A stretch of 64,000 nt of DNA from Defluviimonas salinarum (GCF_026013545.1 NZ_JAPDOG010000001.1:223815-287814); one strand, 5' to 3'; shown: positions 41,354 to 50,804, numbered from the stretch's first letter. Translations and numbers: made by a program. Notes: a model not told the origin generated them from the letters alone.

Positions 41354-42852
41354 CAGTCGACCGCCTCGTCCCGGTCGTCGGAGAGGTCGATCCAGATCGT
41401 CTTGATTTGGGTGTACTGGTCATGCGCCTGGATGCCGTTGTCGCGCCCGCCGAAGCCGCTCGACTTGAAGCCGCCGAAGGGGGTGGAGATATCGCCCTCG
41501 CCGAACGAGTTGACCGTCACCGTCCCCGCCCGGATCGCCCGCGCGCCGCGCAGCGCCCGCTTGATGTTCGAGGTGAAGATCGAGGCGGCGAGCCCGTATT
41601 CGGTGTCGTTCGCAAGCGCGATCGCCTCGTCGGCGCTGTCGACCGTGAGGACGGAAAGGACCGGCCCGAAGATCTCCTCGCGCACCTGGACCGCCTTGCG
41701 GTCGTCGATGTCGAGGAGCGTCGGCTCGACGAAGCCGTCCTTGGCCTTGCCGCCCATCAGCACCTTTGGCCCCTTGCCGAGGTAAGAGCAGACCTTGTCG
41801 AAATGCGCGGGCGAGACCAGCGCGCCGACCCGGTTCACGGGATCGAGCGGGTCGCCCATCGGCCATTCGCGGGCATGGGCGAGGATGCGCTTCAGAAGCG
41901 CGTCCTTCACCCCCTTCTGCACGATCAGTCGCGAGGAGGCCGAGCAGTTCTCGCCCATGTTCCAGAAGGCGCCGTTGACGACATGCGCGGCGATCCGGTC
42001 GAGGTTCTCGGCATCATCGAGCACCACGGCGGGGTTCTTGCCGCCCATCTCGAGCGTGACTTCCTTGAGGTTCGATTCCGCCGCGTAGCGCAGGAAGCGA
42101 CGCCCGGTCTCGGTCGAGCCGGTGAAGGAGAGCGCGTCCACGTCCATGTGCCGGCCGAGGGGTTCGCCCACCTCCGGTCCGCTGCCCGGGACGACGTTGA
42201 GAACGCCCGCCGGCACTCCCGCCTCCATCGCGAGTTCGGCGATTCGGAGCGCGGTCAGCGAGGTTTCCTCGGCCGGTTTCACGATGACTGAGCAGCCGGA
42301 GGCGAGCGCCGGGCTGATCTTCCAGGCGAGCATCAGGAGCGGAAAGTTCCACGGCAGGACGAGGCCGACGACGCCGACGGGCTCGCGCACCACCATCGCG
42401 ATATGGTTGTCCGAGGCGGGCGAGACCTGGTCGTAGATCTTGTCGATGAGCTCGGCATGCCAGGTCAGGCAGTGGATCGTCTCAGGCACGTCCACCGTCT
42501 CGCAGTCGTAGATGGTCTTGCCGCTGTCGAGGCTTTCCATCACCGCCAGCTCCCGCGCGTTGCGCTTGATGAGCTTGGCGAGGCGGATGAGAACCTGTTT
42601 GCGTTCACCCGGATGAAGGCGCGACCAGCGGCCGTCCTCGAAGGCGTCGCGCGCCTTCTCGACGGCGAAATCCACGTCCGCCGCATCGCAGGCGGCGACC
42701 TTGGCGAGCACGGCGCCGGTCGCGGGGTTCACGGTGTCGAAAGTCTTGCCCGACTTCGCCGGGCGGAAGCTGCCGTCGATGAAGGCCTGCGTGGGCAGGG
42801 TGAGGCCAGCGGCGATGGCCTTGTATTCCTCGGTGGTCAGAAGGTCGCTCAT
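41353..42852 (-). CDS. NAD(P)+-dependent aldehyde dehydrogenase
   Basis: A 499-residue ALDH with catalytic Cys303 (GENCSAS), general base Glu268 (LEMGGKNP), Asn169 (PWNF) and cofactor Lys192 (KPAEET). General type: PuuC/betaine-aldehyde-like. In the proposed pathway it would oxidise 2-oxoglutarate semialdehyde to 2-oxoglutarate; the classical enzymes for that step are another ALDH subgroup, so gamma-aminobutyraldehyde-type substrates remain possible. It lies five bases after the DHDPS-family gene and overlaps the ProC-like gene. Confidence 0.88.
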   Translation of the reverse strand: MSDLLTTEEYKAIAAGLTLPTQAFIDGSFRPAKSGKTFDTVNPATGAVLAKVAACDAADVDFAVEKARDAFEDGRWSRLHPGERKQVLIRLAKLIKRNARELAVMESLDSGKTIYDCETVDVPETIHCLTWHAELIDKIYDQVSPASDNHIAMVVREPVGVVGLVLPWNFPLLMLAWKISPALASGCSVIVKPAEETSLTALRIAELAMEAGVPAGVLNVVPGSGPEVGEPLGRHMDVDALSFTGSTETGRRFLRYAAESNLKEVTLEMGGKNPAVVLDDAENLDRIAAHVVNGAFWNMGENCSASSRLIVQKGVKDALLKRILAHAREWPMGDPLDPVNRVGALVSPAHFDKVCSYLGKGPKVLMGGKAKDGFVEPTLLDIDDRKAVQVREEIFGPVLSVLTVDSADEAIALANDTEYGLAASIFTSNIKRALRGARAIRAGTVTVNSFGEGDISTPFGGFKSSGFGGRDNGIQAHDQYTQIKTIWIDLSDDRDEAVD

Positions 42853-42857
42853 CGCTG

Positions 42858-43760
42858 TTACTCCGCTTCGATCTCGGCCACGGTGCGCTTCAGGACCCGC
42901 ACCACCTGTTCCAACTGCCGCTTGTCATCCTTGTTGAGCGCCTTCAGCGGCGGGCGCGGCGGCCCGGCATAGCGGCCTTCCATCTCGACCCCGTGCTTGA
43001 TGCACTGGATGAATTTTCCGCCCTGCTCTAGGACGCGCATCAGCGGCATCATCGCCGACATGATCCGGCGGCCCTTGTCGAAATTGCCCTCGACCGCGCA
43101 GGCCTGCCAGAGCGCGACATGTTCGGCCGGCAGGAAGTTCGAGCCGCCGCAGACCCAGCTCCTGGCACCCCAGGCGAAGAATTCCAGCGCCTGGTCGTCC
43201 ATGCCGCAGGACATCTGGATATGCGGATAGTCGCGGGCCAGAAGGTGGACCCGGTTGATGTCGCCCGAGCTTTCCTTGATCGCCACAATGTTGCGGCTGC
43301 GGCAGACGCGGTCGAGAAACTCCTCGCCCATGTTGATGCCCATGCGGCCGGGGTAGTTGTAGAGCATCACCGGCAGGTCGGCGGCGCGGTCGATGGCGAG
43401 CGTGTTCAGCGCGTTCTCGCGCTCGGTCGGCACCGAGTAGGGCGGCGAGCCCACGAGCAGCGCATCGGCACCGATCTTGGCGGCCGCGTCGGCCATGATG
43501 ATCGAGTCCTCGAGCCGGATTGCCACGGTGCCGACGATCAGGGGCACCCGCTTGCCGATGACCTCCTTCGCAAAGGCCGCAAGTTCGACCCGCTCCGCCA
43601 TCGACTGGGCGTAGTATTCGCCCGTGGAACCACCGTTGATCAGGCCATGAACGCCGGCGGCGATCAGGTGCTCAATCTGCGCCGCAAACGCGTCGCGGTC
43701 GATCGATCCGTCGTCACGATGCGGCGTGATGACGGGCGTGTAGATGCCCTCGAACTTCAT
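42858..43760 (-). CDS. DHDPS/NAL-family lyase
   Basis: A 300-residue Schiff-base aldolase-type TIM barrel: GGSTGE (43-48), Tyr pair in YNYPG (134-138) and Schiff-base Lys162 in VAIKESSGD. Family knowledge: 1-pyrroline-4-hydroxy-2-carboxylate deaminase, which makes 2-oxoglutarate semialdehyde in hydroxyproline catabolism, belongs to this superfamily and is found in hpbD clusters. That role is inferred from the neighbours; N-acetylneuraminate- or dihydrodipicolinate-type reactions are less likely here. ATG 43760 has AGAGGAG upstream and overlaps the GntR stop. Confidence 0.82.
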   Translation of the reverse strand: MKFEGIYTPVITPHRDDGSIDRDAFAAQIEHLIAAGVHGLINGGSTGEYYAQSMAERVELAAFAKEVIGKRVPLIVGTVAIRLEDSIIMADAAAKIGADALLVGSPPYSVPTERENALNTLAIDRAADLPVMLYNYPGRMGINMGEEFLDRVCRSRNIVAIKESSGDINRVHLLARDYPHIQMSCGMDDQALEFFAWGARSWVCGGSNFLPAEHVALWQACAVEGNFDKGRRIMSAMMPLMRVLEQGGKFIQCIKHGVEMEGRYAGPPRPPLKALNKDDKRQLEQVVRVLKRTVAEIEAE

Positions 43761-44479
43761 GAGGCTCCTCTTTCTGGCTCGGCGCCCGGCGCGCGGCCGA
43801 GCGGTATCTGCATCCCTGCGGGGGTGACGAAGCTTTCGATCTCCGCCCGCGACAATTCCCAATGCGCGATCGCCAGATCGGCGGAGGCATCGGCGTCGCC
43901 CGCCTCGATCAGCGCGATGAACTGGTCATGCTGGTCGGCCGCAACCGCGCGCTGCTCGGCCAGTGCCCGGTTGCGCGGGCTGTAGAAGGTCATGCCGATC
44001 CGCGTGTGGTCGATCAGCAGGCGGCGGAGGCTTGGCGCCAGGTATTCGTTGTCGGCCATCTCGCCGATGATCGCGTGGAAGCGTTCGTTCATCAGCGCGC
44101 GCGTCGCGGCGTCGCCGTCTCGAATCGCGGCGCGGAAGAGAAGCTGGGCATCCTTCAGCCGCATGATCTGCGCCGGCGTCGCGTGCTGGGCGGCAAGACG
44201 GCTCACAGCCGCATAGATCATCGGCGCCGCGACGAAGAAGTTGCGCATCGTCTTGTGGGTCATCGGCGCGACCTGGGCGCCGCGATTCTCGTGCAGCACC
44301 ACATAGCCTTCGCCCGCAAGCTGACGCAGGATCTCCCGCAGGGGCGGGCGCGAGATCTGGTAAGCCTCGGATATCTCGGTCTCGTCGAGATAGCTGCCCG
44401 GCTCCAGCGCCTGGGTCAGAATCCGCCGCCGGAGATCCTCCGCGCACATCGCCTTCTTGCTTCTCGTCTCGTCGCTCAC
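43757..44479 (-). CDS. GntR-family (FCD type) transcriptional regulator of the cluster
   Basis: A 240-residue regulator: winged helix at about 10-75 (ILTQALEPGSYLDETEISEAYQISRPPLREILRQLAGEG region) and a helical FCD ligand domain with the metal-binding Asp/His pattern. The GTG at 44479 is chosen for its ideal AGGAGG five bases upstream. It is divergent from the ProV gene and first in the minus-strand catabolic run, the typical position of a local repressor that releases DNA on binding a pathway compound. A matching palindrome lies at 44556. Confidence 0.88.
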   Translation of the reverse strand: MSDETRSKKAMCAEDLRRRILTQALEPGSYLDETEISEAYQISRPPLREILRQLAGEGYVVLHENRGAQVAPMTHKTMRNFFVAAPMIYAAVSRLAAQHATPAQIMRLKDAQLLFRAAIRDGDAATRALMNERFHAIIGEMADNEYLAPSLRRLLIDHTRIGMTFYSPRNRALAEQRAVAADQHDQFIALIEAGDADASADLAIAHWELSRAEIESFVTPAGMQIPLGRAPGAEPERGAS

Positions 44480-44555
44480 CGCTGCCTCCTGCCTGTCCGA
44501 CACTCGATTGGTTCGGACAGTAACCGCGTGCATCTTGTAGTCTCATAAAATACAT

Positions 44556-44567
44556 ATTGTCTACAAT
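44556..44567. promoter_or_regulatory. GntR-type operator
   Basis: ATTGTCTACAAT has perfect arms ATTGT/ACAAT. FadR-branch GntR regulators bind sites of this form. It lies 77 bases upstream of the GntR start codon and 39 bases upstream of the ProV start, inside an A/T-rich divergent promoter region, so one site could control both runs. A weaker TTGTAG element sits at 44535. Confidence 0.65.
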
Positions 44568-44605
44568 TAAAATCTGTGCTTTTAGTCCGGCCGGGGAGGA
44601 ACCGC

Positions 44606-45685
44606 ATGACCGAGACATCACGAGAAGCCGTTATCCGCTGCGACGGGATCTGGAAGATCTTCGGCGAGAAGTCGCGTCAGGCGATGGACGCTGTCCTGAA
44701 GCAGGGCCTGTCGAAGGAGGAGATTCGCGACCGTTTCGACTGCGTGGTCGGCGTGCGCGACGCCTCCTTCAGCGTCGGGCGCGGCGAGATCTTCTGCATC
44801 ATGGGGCTCTCGGGCTCCGGGAAGTCGACGCTGATCCGCCATATCAACCGGCTGATCGAGCCGACCGCCGGGTCGGTCTTCATCGAGGGGCAGAACGTCA
44901 ACGCGATGTCGGCCAAGGAACTGCGTGCGCTCCGTGCGCAGAAGATCGGCATGGTGTTCCAGAACATGGCGCTGATGCCGCACCGCACGGTGCGCGACAA
45001 TGTCGTCTTCTCGCTCGAAGTGCGCGGCATCGACGAGGCGGAGCGGGTTCGGGTCGCCAAGCGCGCGATCGACGCTGTGGACCTCACGGGCTGGGACCAG
45101 AAATACCCCGACGAGCTCTCGGGCGGCATGCAGCAGCGCGTGGGCCTTGCCCGCGCCATCGCCGCCGACCCGACGATCCTTCTGATGGACGAGCCCTTCT
45201 CGGCGCTCGATCCGCTCATCCGCCGACAGCTCCAGACGACGTTCATGGAACTCTCCGCGGAACTGCACAAGACCACGGTCTTCATCACACACGACCTCGA
45301 CGAGGCGATCCGCATCGGCGACCGCATCGCGATCATGAAGGACGGGGTGCTCGTGCAGATCGGCACGCCGGAGGAGATCGTGACCGAACCCGCCGACGAC
45401 TACGTCGCCGATTTCGTCGCCGGCATCTCCAAGCTCGACCTGGTGACAGCGGCGCGCGTCATGCAGCCCTTCGCGCAGTACCGCCAGATGAACGGCGACG
45501 GCGATCCGGCGCATTGGCCGGTGGCGCGGCCCGAGGACAAGCTCAACGCGCTCGTCGATCTGGCGATCGGCACCGATCACCCGATCCTCGTCAAGGCGGA
45601 TGGCGCCAATGTCGGCGTGGTGACCAAGAAGGCGCTTCTGCGCGGGATTCAAGGGCGTGAAGACGCCGCAATGGAGGTGGCGTGA
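44606..45685 (+). CDS. proV: Quaternary-amine ABC importer, ATPase subunit (ProV type)
   Basis: A 359-residue ATPase with Walker A GLSGSGKST (67-75), signature LSGGMQQRVGLARA, Walker B ILLMDEPFSALD and a short C-terminal regulatory extension. The N-terminal insert before Walker A (SRQAMDAVLKQGLSKEEI) is typical of ProV/OpuAA-type glycine- and proline-betaine importers. ATG 44606 follows GGGGAGGA. Overlaps the permease gene by four bases. Context points to uptake of the betaine degraded by the divergent run. The symbol denotes family, not proven substrate. Confidence 0.92.
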   Translation: MTETSREAVIRCDGIWKIFGEKSRQAMDAVLKQGLSKEEIRDRFDCVVGVRDASFSVGRGEIFCIMGLSGSGKSTLIRHINRLIEPTAGSVFIEGQNVNAMSAKELRALRAQKIGMVFQNMALMPHRTVRDNVVFSLEVRGIDEAERVRVAKRAIDAVDLTGWDQKYPDELSGGMQQRVGLARAIAADPTILLMDEPFSALDPLIRRQLQTTFMELSAELHKTTVFITHDLDEAIRIGDRIAIMKDGVLVQIGTPEEIVTEPADDYVADFVAGISKLDLVTAARVMQPFAQYRQMNGDGDPAHWPVARPEDKLNALVDLAIGTDHPILVKADGANVGVVTKKALLRGIQGREDAAMEVA

Positions 45686-46626
45686 TGGCCGAGGACAAGA
45701 CCTTCAACTGGCTCGATCCGTTCTCCTCCGTCGATCTCGACGTCGACGGCCGCACCGACGGCATCAAGCAGTGGGCGATCGCGAACCGCGAGGCGATCCA
45801 GCCGATCAAGGGCTTCTTCGACGGCTTGATCATCCGGATCGAGGCCGCGCTTCAGGCGGTGCCGCCGGTGATCATGTTGGTGCTTCTGGTACTGATCGCC
45901 TGGCAGGCCGCCGGGCGGCGCGTGGCGATCCTTGTCGCGGCCTGCCTCGTGGCGCTCGGCTTCCTCGATCCGGCGGCCTGGTCTCTGGCCATGACGACGC
46001 TCGCCATCGTGATCTCGTCGGTGATCCTTTGCGTGATCATCGGCCTTCCCTTGGGCATCCTCGCCGGCAAGTCCGACCGGTTCGAGGCGGCGATCCGCCC
46101 GGTCCTCGACACGATGCAGACGATCCCAGCCTTCGTCTATCTCGTGCCGGTCGTGATGCTCATCGGCATCGGCAACGTCTCGGGCGTGATCGTCACGATC
46201 ATCTTTGCGCTGCCGCCCCTCGTGCGCCTCACCTCGCTCGGCATCCGGGGGGTGAACCCGAGCGTCGTGGAGGCGGCCCGCGCCTTTGGCGCCACGCCCA
46301 ACCAGATCATGTTCAAGGTCGAACTGCCGCTCGCAACGCCGACGATCCTCGCCGGGCTCAACCAGACGATCATGCTGTCGCTGTCGATGGTCGTCATCGC
46401 CTCGATGATCTCGGTCAAGGGTCTCGGCAACGAGGTCCTGCGCGCCATGGGCCGGCTCGATGCCGGCAAGGCGATCGTCGGCGGCCTCGGCATCGTCATC
46501 CTCGCCATCGTGCTCGACCGCATCACGCAAGGCTTGGGCCGGTCGGGGCGCGCGCGCGGGCATCGCCACTGGTGGCAGGCCGGCCCGGTCGGGCTGGTGG
46601 TCGGCCTCGTCAAGGGGCGCGGCTGA
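45682..46626 (+). CDS. proW: Quaternary-amine ABC importer, permease subunit (ProW type)
   Basis: A 314-residue permease with a cytoplasmic N-terminal ~50 residues, about seven membrane helices and the EAA loop EAARAFGATPNQIMFKVELPLA that docks to the ATPase. The MQTIPAFVYLVP segment is characteristic of ProW/OpuAB. It overlaps proV by ATGA and is followed by the binding-protein gene after 37 bases. Confidence 0.92.
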   Translation: MMAEDKTFNWLDPFSSVDLDVDGRTDGIKQWAIANREAIQPIKGFFDGLIIRIEAALQAVPPVIMLVLLVLIAWQAAGRRVAILVAACLVALGFLDPAAWSLAMTTLAIVISSVILCVIIGLPLGILAGKSDRFEAAIRPVLDTMQTIPAFVYLVPVVMLIGIGNVSGVIVTIIFALPPLVRLTSLGIRGVNPSVVEAARAFGATPNQIMFKVELPLATPTILAGLNQTIMLSLSMVVIASMISVKGLGNEVLRAMGRLDAGKAIVGGLGIVILAIVLDRITQGLGRSGRARGHRHWWQAGPVGLVVGLVKGRG

Positions 46627-46663
46627 CCCACCCGAATTCACACGTTCAACCCGGAGGAGACAC

Positions 46664-47650
46664 ATGAAACACTTCACCATCTCGACCGCCCTCGCGCTGG
46701 CGCTTACCGCGTCGCCGCTCATGGCCAATGAAAGGCCTGGCGAAGGCGTCACCGTGCGCCCGGTCGTGCAATCCTACATCGAGGAATTCTTCCAGGCCCG
46801 CGTCCTTTACCGCGCGCTCGAGGATCTCGGCTACACGGTGGCCGAGCCGCAGGAGGTCACCGCCCAGACCGCGCACCTGGCAGTCGGAACCGGCGACGCC
46901 GACTTCTATCCGGTCCACTGGAACACGCTTCACGATTCCTTCTTCCAGGAAGCGGGCGGCGAAGCCGCAATGACCAAGGTCGGCACCATGGTCGAGGGCG
47001 CGCTCCAGGGCTATCTTGTCGACAAGGCGAGCTACGATGCCGGGATCACCGACCTCGGCATGCTCAAGGATCCCGAGATTGCCGCGAAGTTCGACGCCGA
47101 TGGCGACGGCAAGGCCGACCTCGCAGGCTGCGTGCCGGGCTGGGGCTGCGAGCGCGTGATCGAGCACCAGCTGACCGAGTTCGGTCTGCGCGATACCGTC
47201 AACCACAACCAAGGCGAATACAACGCGATCATCGCCGACACGATCGCCCGCCAAGCGAACGGCGAGCCGGTTCTCTACTACACCTGGACGCCCTACTGGG
47301 TCTCGGGCGCGCTGGTCCCGGGCCAGGACGTCGAATGGCTCTCGGTGCCCTATACCTCGCTGCCGGACGGCGCGACCGGAGAAACCGAGTTCGAAGGCAA
47401 GAACCTCGGCTTCGCCCTCGACAGCTTGCGGATCGTGGCGCGCAACGACTTCCTCGAGGCCAATCCGGCCGCTGCGAAGCTCTTCGAGGTTGCCACGATC
47501 GACATCAACGACATCTCGGCCCAGAACAAGCTGATCGCCGATGGCGAGGACAGCTCGGACGCGATCGACGGCCATGTCGCGGCCTGGATCGAATCCCACC
47601 AGGCCGAATATGACGGCTGGCTCGAAGCCGCCCGCGCGGCCGCCAACTGA
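46664..47650 (+). CDS. proX: Quaternary-amine ABC importer, periplasmic binding protein (ProX type)
   Basis: A 328-residue secreted protein with a Sec signal (cut near LMANE) and an OpuAC/ProX-like fold. Aromatic residues likely to form the cation box are seen in FYPVHWNTLH, GWGCER and YYTWTPYW. It contains a DADGDGKAD loop that looks like a calcium-binding hand. The ATG at 46664 follows CGGAGGAG. The third gene of the importer run, it ends before a strong terminator. Confidence 0.92.
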   Translation: MKHFTISTALALALTASPLMANERPGEGVTVRPVVQSYIEEFFQARVLYRALEDLGYTVAEPQEVTAQTAHLAVGTGDADFYPVHWNTLHDSFFQEAGGEAAMTKVGTMVEGALQGYLVDKASYDAGITDLGMLKDPEIAAKFDADGDGKADLAGCVPGWGCERVIEHQLTEFGLRDTVNHNQGEYNAIIADTIARQANGEPVLYYTWTPYWVSGALVPGQDVEWLSVPYTSLPDGATGETEFEGKNLGFALDSLRIVARNDFLEANPAAAKLFEVATIDINDISAQNKLIADGEDSSDAIDGHVAAWIESHQAEYDGWLEAARAAAN

Positions 47651-47659
47651 CCTGACCTC

Positions 47660-47688
47660 CGGGGGCGCCTTGCCGGGCGCCCCCCTTT
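47660..47688 (+). terminator. Intrinsic terminator after proX
   Basis: GGGGGCGCC and GGCGCCCCC form a 9-bp stem with loop TTGCCG, followed by C and TTTT at 47685-47688. It closes the importer transcript before the AraC-type gene. Confidence 0.85.
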
Positions 47689-47705
47689 TCTCAAGGACCA
47701 CGGCG

Positions 47706-48656
47706 ATGACCCAGACCGCGCATTTCGTCTTCCTTCTCCTCGAGAACTTCTCGCATCTCGCGTTCTCCTGCGCGCTGGAACCGCTGCGCATCGCCAACCT
47801 CGTTTCCGGCAAGCCGCTCTTTCGCTGGTCGCTCGCCTCCGAGAACGGCACCTCGGCCACCTCGTCGAACCGGGCGGTGACGCTGGTCGACCGCGGGCTG
47901 GAGCCCTTGGAGCGCGACGACCGGCTGTTCCTGATCTCCGGCATCCATGTCCAGAACCACACCACGCCCGCAGTGCTGAATTATCTCCGCCGCGAACGGG
48001 CGAGCGGAACCCAGATCGGCGCGATCTGCTCGGGCGCCTATGTGCTCGCCAAGGCCGGCTTCCTCGACGGCGTCGAGACCGCGATCCATTGGGAGTTCCA
48101 CGATCTCTTCGCCGAGAAGTTCCCGGCCGTGCCGCTGGTGCGCAACGTCTTCGTCGCCAACCAGAAATTCGTCACCGCCTCGGGCGGCACCGCGGCGGCG
48201 GACCTGATGCTGCACCTCATCGCCCGCGACCACGGCACCGGGCTCGCCACCGCGGTCGCGGACCAGATGGTCTACAACGCGGTCCGCGAGGGCTCGGCCG
48301 CGCAGCGCGTCTCGCTGCAATCGCGCCACGGGATGCGCAACACGCATCTGACCCGCGCGATCCAGCTCATGGAGGACAGTATCGAGGATCCGCTCGCGCC
48401 GTGCGAGATCGCCGAGGAGCTTGGCATCTCGACGCGCCAGCTCGAGCGGCTCTTCGGCAAGTACCTCAACACCTCGCCTAAACGCTATGTGGTGGAGATG
48501 CGGCTCCACCGGGCGCGCAACCTGATCGTGCAGACCGAGGAATCCATCGCCCAGATCGCGATGGCCTGCGGCTTCAACTCGACGTCGCATTTCTCCAAGG
48601 TGTTCCGCAGCCATTTCGGTATCTCGCCGCTCAGCCACCGCACGACGCTGGCCTGA
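47706..48656 (+). CDS. GlxA-family AraC-type regulator
   Basis: A 316-residue protein with an N-terminal DJ-1/PfpI-like domain (AICSGAYVLAKAG marks the elbow, TASGGTAAADL the end of the domain) and a C-terminal AraC helix-turn-helix pair (about 215-316, ending NSTSHFSKVFRSHFGISPLSHR). Related regulators such as GbdR respond to glycine betaine and dimethylglycine. Its position right after a betaine importer fits activation of quaternary-amine genes. It has its own ribosome site region after the terminator and is probably transcribed separately. Confidence 0.88.
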   Translation: MTQTAHFVFLLLENFSHLAFSCALEPLRIANLVSGKPLFRWSLASENGTSATSSNRAVTLVDRGLEPLERDDRLFLISGIHVQNHTTPAVLNYLRRERASGTQIGAICSGAYVLAKAGFLDGVETAIHWEFHDLFAEKFPAVPLVRNVFVANQKFVTASGGTAAADLMLHLIARDHGTGLATAVADQMVYNAVREGSAAQRVSLQSRHGMRNTHLTRAIQLMEDSIEDPLAPCEIAEELGISTRQLERLFGKYLNTSPKRYVVEMRLHRARNLIVQTEESIAQIAMACGFNSTSHFSKVFRSHFGISPLSHRTTLA

Positions 48657-48737
48657 GCGGGGCCGAAGGTCGGGCGTTTTGTTGCTATCTGCGGCGGACA
48701 AAGCTATGCCCGGTGTCCCGAGCGGATGGAGACGGGC

Positions 48738-49277
48738 ATGGACTTCACCTCAGACTACAAGGACCGGACCGACGAGATCATCGCCTTCTTTGCGGCGACC
48801 TTCTCGGCGTCGGAAGGACCCGACGAAGGCCGGCTGATCGGCGAACTGGTGGCGAAGCTCATCGCGACGACGCCCGACGACGATCTCTACGTGTTCTCGG
48901 CGCTGGACGACGGGGCGCTTGCCGGGTGCATCCTCTTCACCCGCCTGACCTACGCTGAGGATGGCCGCACGGTCTTTCTCCTCGGTCCGGTTGCAGTCGA
49001 GACCGGCCGGCAAGGCAGGGGAATCGGGCAGAGCCTGTTGAGATACGGTCTGGACGCGCTCAGGCGCCGCGGCGTCGACGTCGCCATGACCTACGGCGAT
49101 CCGCGATACTACGCCCGGGTCGGGTTCCTGCCGATCACGGAGGACCAAGCGCGGGCGCCGTTGAGGCTCAGCCAGCCCGAGGGCTGGCTCGCACAGTCGT
49201 TGACCGCGGGGCCGCTCGATCCGATGAAGGGGCCGTCACGCCGCGTCGCCGCCTTTGACAACCCGGCCTATTGGTAG
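48738..49277 (+). CDS. GNAT-family N-acetyltransferase
   Basis: A 179-residue protein with the acetyl-CoA binding signature GRQGRGIGQSLLRYGLDAL and the following YGDPRYYARVGF, as in YhbS-type acetyltransferases. Substrate unknown. The ATG at 48738 is preferred because GGAG lies seven bases before it; the ATG at 48726 would add four residues. It is separate from the AraC gene and convergent with gltA across a bidirectional hairpin. Confidence 0.85.
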   Translation: MDFTSDYKDRTDEIIAFFAATFSASEGPDEGRLIGELVAKLIATTPDDDLYVFSALDDGALAGCILFTRLTYAEDGRTVFLLGPVAVETGRQGRGIGQSLLRYGLDALRRRGVDVAMTYGDPRYYARVGFLPITEDQARAPLRLSQPEGWLAQSLTAGPLDPMKGPSRRVAAFDNPAYW

Positions 49278-49365
49278 ACGCAGACGTCGGACGACTGTGG
49301 CGCGACGCGTTGCGACGCAGGACCGGGCCGGCAGGTTCGGCCTCGACGCAGATGCCGAAACGAAA

Positions 49366-49394
49366 GAACCTGCCCGCTTCGCGCGGGCAGGTTC
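49366..49394 (-). terminator. Terminator of gltA (usable from both sides)
   Basis: GAACCTGCCCGC and GCGGGCAGGTTC pair perfectly over 12 bp with loop TTCGC. On the minus strand it is followed by TTTCGTTTCGG, giving a T-rich tail for gltA; it also ends transcripts from the GNAT gene. Confidence 0.85.
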
Positions 49395-49432
49395 CGGTGT
49401 TCGGTTTTCCCAATCGGGAACCGCCTCAGAAC

Positions 49433-50728
49433 TCAGCGATCGTTGACCGCGACGTAGTCACGTGCGGTCTGGCCGATATAAAGCTGGCGCGGCCGGCCGA
49501 TCTTCTGTGTCGGATCGCCGATCATCTCCTTCCACTGCGAGATCCAGCCGACGGTGCGGCTGACCGCGAAGATCGGCGTGAACATCGAGGTCGGGAAGCC
49601 CATCGCCTCGAGGATGATGCCCGAATAGAAGTCGACATTCGGGTAGAGCTTCTTTTCGACGAAGTACGTGTCCTCGAGCGCGATGCGTTCAAGCTCCTTC
49701 GCGACCTTCAGAGTCTCGTTGTCGTGGATGCCGAGAAGGTCGAGCACCTCGTCGGCCGATTCCTTCATCACCTTGGCGCGCGGGTCGAAGTTCTTGTAGA
49801 CCCGGTGGCCGAAGCCCATCAGGCGGAACGGATCGTTCTTGTCCTTGGCGCGGCGGATCGCCTCGGGGATGTTCTCGACCGTACCGATCTCGCGCAGCAT
49901 TTCGAGGCAGGCCTGGTTGGCGCCGCCGTGGGCGGGGCCCCAGAGGCAGGCGATACCGGCCGCGACGCAGGCGAAGGGATTGGCGCCCGAGGAGCCCGCG
50001 AGCCGCACCGTCGAGGTCGAGGCGTTCTGCTCGTGATCGGCGTGCAGCATCATGATCCGGTCCATTGCCTTCGACAGGATCGGGTCGACGACGTAGTCCG
50101 CGCAGGGCACGGCGAAGCACATGTGCAGGAAGTTCGAAGCGTAATCGAGCGAGTTCTTCGGATACACGAAGGGCTGACCCATCGAGTACTTGTAGGCCAT
50201 CGCCGCGATCGTCGGGAGCTTGGCGATCATCCGGATCGCCGCGACCTCGCGCTGCCAGGGATCGGAGATGTCGGTCGAGTCGTGGTAGAAGGCCGACATC
50301 GCGCCGACGACGCCGACCATGGTCGCCATCGGATGGCTGTCACGCCGGAACCCGCGGAAGAAATAGTGCATCTGCTCATGCACCATCGTGTGGTTCGTGA
50401 CGCGGTGTTCGAAGTCCTGCATCTGGGCCGCGTTCGGCAGTTCCCCGTAGAGAAGCAGGTAGCAGACCTCGAGGAAATGCGATTGTTCGGCAAGCTGCTC
50501 GATCGGGTAGCCGCGATACTGCAACTCGCCCTTGTCGCCGTCGATATAGGTGATCGCGCTGTCGCAGGCCGCCGTCGAGGTGAAGCCCGGATCGTAGGTG
50601 AAGACGTCGCCCTCGGCGTAGAGCTTGCGGATGTCGATGACCTCCGGCCCGACGGTGGGCTGCAGCATCGGCAGTTCGATGCTCTTGCCGTTGAAGCTCA
50701 GCGTCGCGGTCTTGATCATCTTGTCCAT
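49433..50728 (-). CDS. gltA: Citrate synthase (hexameric bacterial type)
   Basis: A 431-residue enzyme with catalytic histidines in [10 protein letters not shown] and [13 protein letters not shown] and the N-terminal beta domain ([23 protein letters not shown]) of type II, NADH-sensitive citrate synthases. Condenses acetyl-CoA and oxaloacetate at the entry of the TCA cycle. The ATG at 50728 follows a GGGAGC ribosome site. It lies 76 bases after gltX on the same strand, the usual order in Rhodobacterales. Confidence 0.97.
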   Translation of the reverse strand: MDKMIKTATLSFNGKSIELPMLQPTVGPEVIDIRKLYAEGDVFTYDPGFTSTAACDSAITYIDGDKGELQYRGYPIEQLAEQSHFLEVCYLLLYGELPNAAQMQDFEHRVTNHTMVHEQMHYFFRGFRRDSHPMATMVGVVGAMSAFYHDSTDISDPWQREVAAIRMIAKLPTIAAMAYKYSMGQPFVYPKNSLDYASNFLHMCFAVPCADYVVDPILSKAMDRIMMLHADHEQNASTSTVRLAGSSGANPFACVAAGIACLWGPAHGGANQACLEMLREIGTVENIPEAIRRAKDKNDPFRLMGFGHRVYKNFDPRAKVMKESADEVLDLLGIHDNETLKVAKELERIALEDTYFVEKKLYPNVDFYSGIILEAMGFPTSMFTPIFAVSRTVGWISQWKEMIGDPTQKIGRPRQLYIGQTARDYVAVNDR

Positions 50729-50804
50729 CCCAGCTCCCTTGCCATCATCCGCCCGGAAACGCCGGACGGGGGTCTCCCTCGCGACCGTGGCGCCAGAGGC
50801 GCGG

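Noticed and set aside
39255-41423. A single 722-residue protein covering the FAD oxidase and more
   Set aside because: The first 276 codons are the out-of-frame reading of the ProC-like gene. The real start at 40595 overlaps that gene by ATGA and begins a normal flavoprotein.
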